Translations under genes and position numbers: made by a program
The notes under the pieces: model-generated
Told to the model about the DNA's origin: nothing
The model's input: the letters and a program-made list of their open reading frames with translations, nothing else
The model's database searches: none
Source: an uncultured Eubacteriales bacterium
GTDB lineage: Bacteria; Bacillota_A; Clostridia; Christensenellales; Aristaeellaceae
Length of the DNA: 6,114 bases
Assembly: GCA_900553645.1 (NCBI GenBank)
Contig: USEE01000097.1
Coordinates: 1-6,114, forward strand
Direction of reading: 5' to 3'
Shown here: positions 5,930 to 6,114 of the stretch, piece by piece
Position numbering within the stretch: position 1 is the first letter of the stretch
Layout of the letters: each line of letters begins with the position of its first letter

Positions 5930-6114
5930 TAAATCATGCCAAAAAACACGCAATTTTTAAAATTTCCCGGTGCCAAAATGATGCGAAACATTAAATATTA
6001 ATATATCGAAAAGAAAAGCGCCAATTCATTAGAACATAAACTTATCGATAAAACTTTATCACAATATATCCTCATGATGCGCGGCAAGGCGCTTAAATAA
6101 TTGTTGGCATAAAT
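5930..6114. other. AT-rich intergenic stretch with no gene seen
   Basis: With the leader this completes the 300-base non-coding end of the window. It is much more AT-rich than the coding region. No open frame here exceeds about eight codons with a credible start, and no tRNA or terminator was recognised. Short dyads occur: TTATCGATAA at 6042-6051 and GATAAAACTTTATC at 6047-6060, which overlap. It probably holds upstream control sequence for the rnf operon, and the flank of the next gene lies beyond the right edge. Confidence 0.6.

Overview
The window carries one minus-strand operon for an Rnf complex, the membrane-bound ferredoxin:NAD+ oxidoreductase that couples electron transfer to Na+ or H+ translocation. 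Gene order in the direction of transcription (right to left) is rnfC-rnfD-rnfG-rnfE-rnfA-rnfB. Five genes are complete. rnfB runs off the left edge after 295 codons. Genes are packed with 8-nt or 1-nt overlaps or gaps of 1 to 14 nt, each behind a strong AGGAGG-type ribosome binding site, so this is almost certainly one polycistronic mRNA.

The CDGEAB order, strong Shine-Dalgarno sites and a long polyferredoxin-type RnfB point to an anaerobic member of the Bacillota, class Clostridia, with a fairly GC-rich genome (acetogenic or fermentative). This is inference; there is no 16S or other marker. ATA is a common isoleucine codon despite the GC-rich coding sequence.

Region by region: 1-887 rnfB (partial); 901-1476 rnfA; 1478-2104 rnfE; 2104-3504 rnfG; 3497-4465 rnfD; 4480-5814 rnfC (GTG start); 5815-about 5914 a leader of about 100 nt with three inverted repeats, two of them mutually exclusive; 5921-5929 an extended -10 promoter element; 5930-6114 an AT-rich intergenic stretch with small dyads and no gene.

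Working model from the family: reduced ferredoxin feeds electrons into the Fe-S clusters of RnfB. They cross the membrane through the Fe-S site shared by RnfA and RnfE and the covalent flavins of RnfG and RnfD, then pass to RnfC, which reduces NAD+. The most unusual feature is RnfG: at 466 aa it is over twice the usual size and holds three consecutive FMN-binding modules, each with its own S/T-G-A-T flavinylation motif. No wholly new system is apparent; this is a recognisable Rnf operon with one architecturally unusual subunit and a structured leader.
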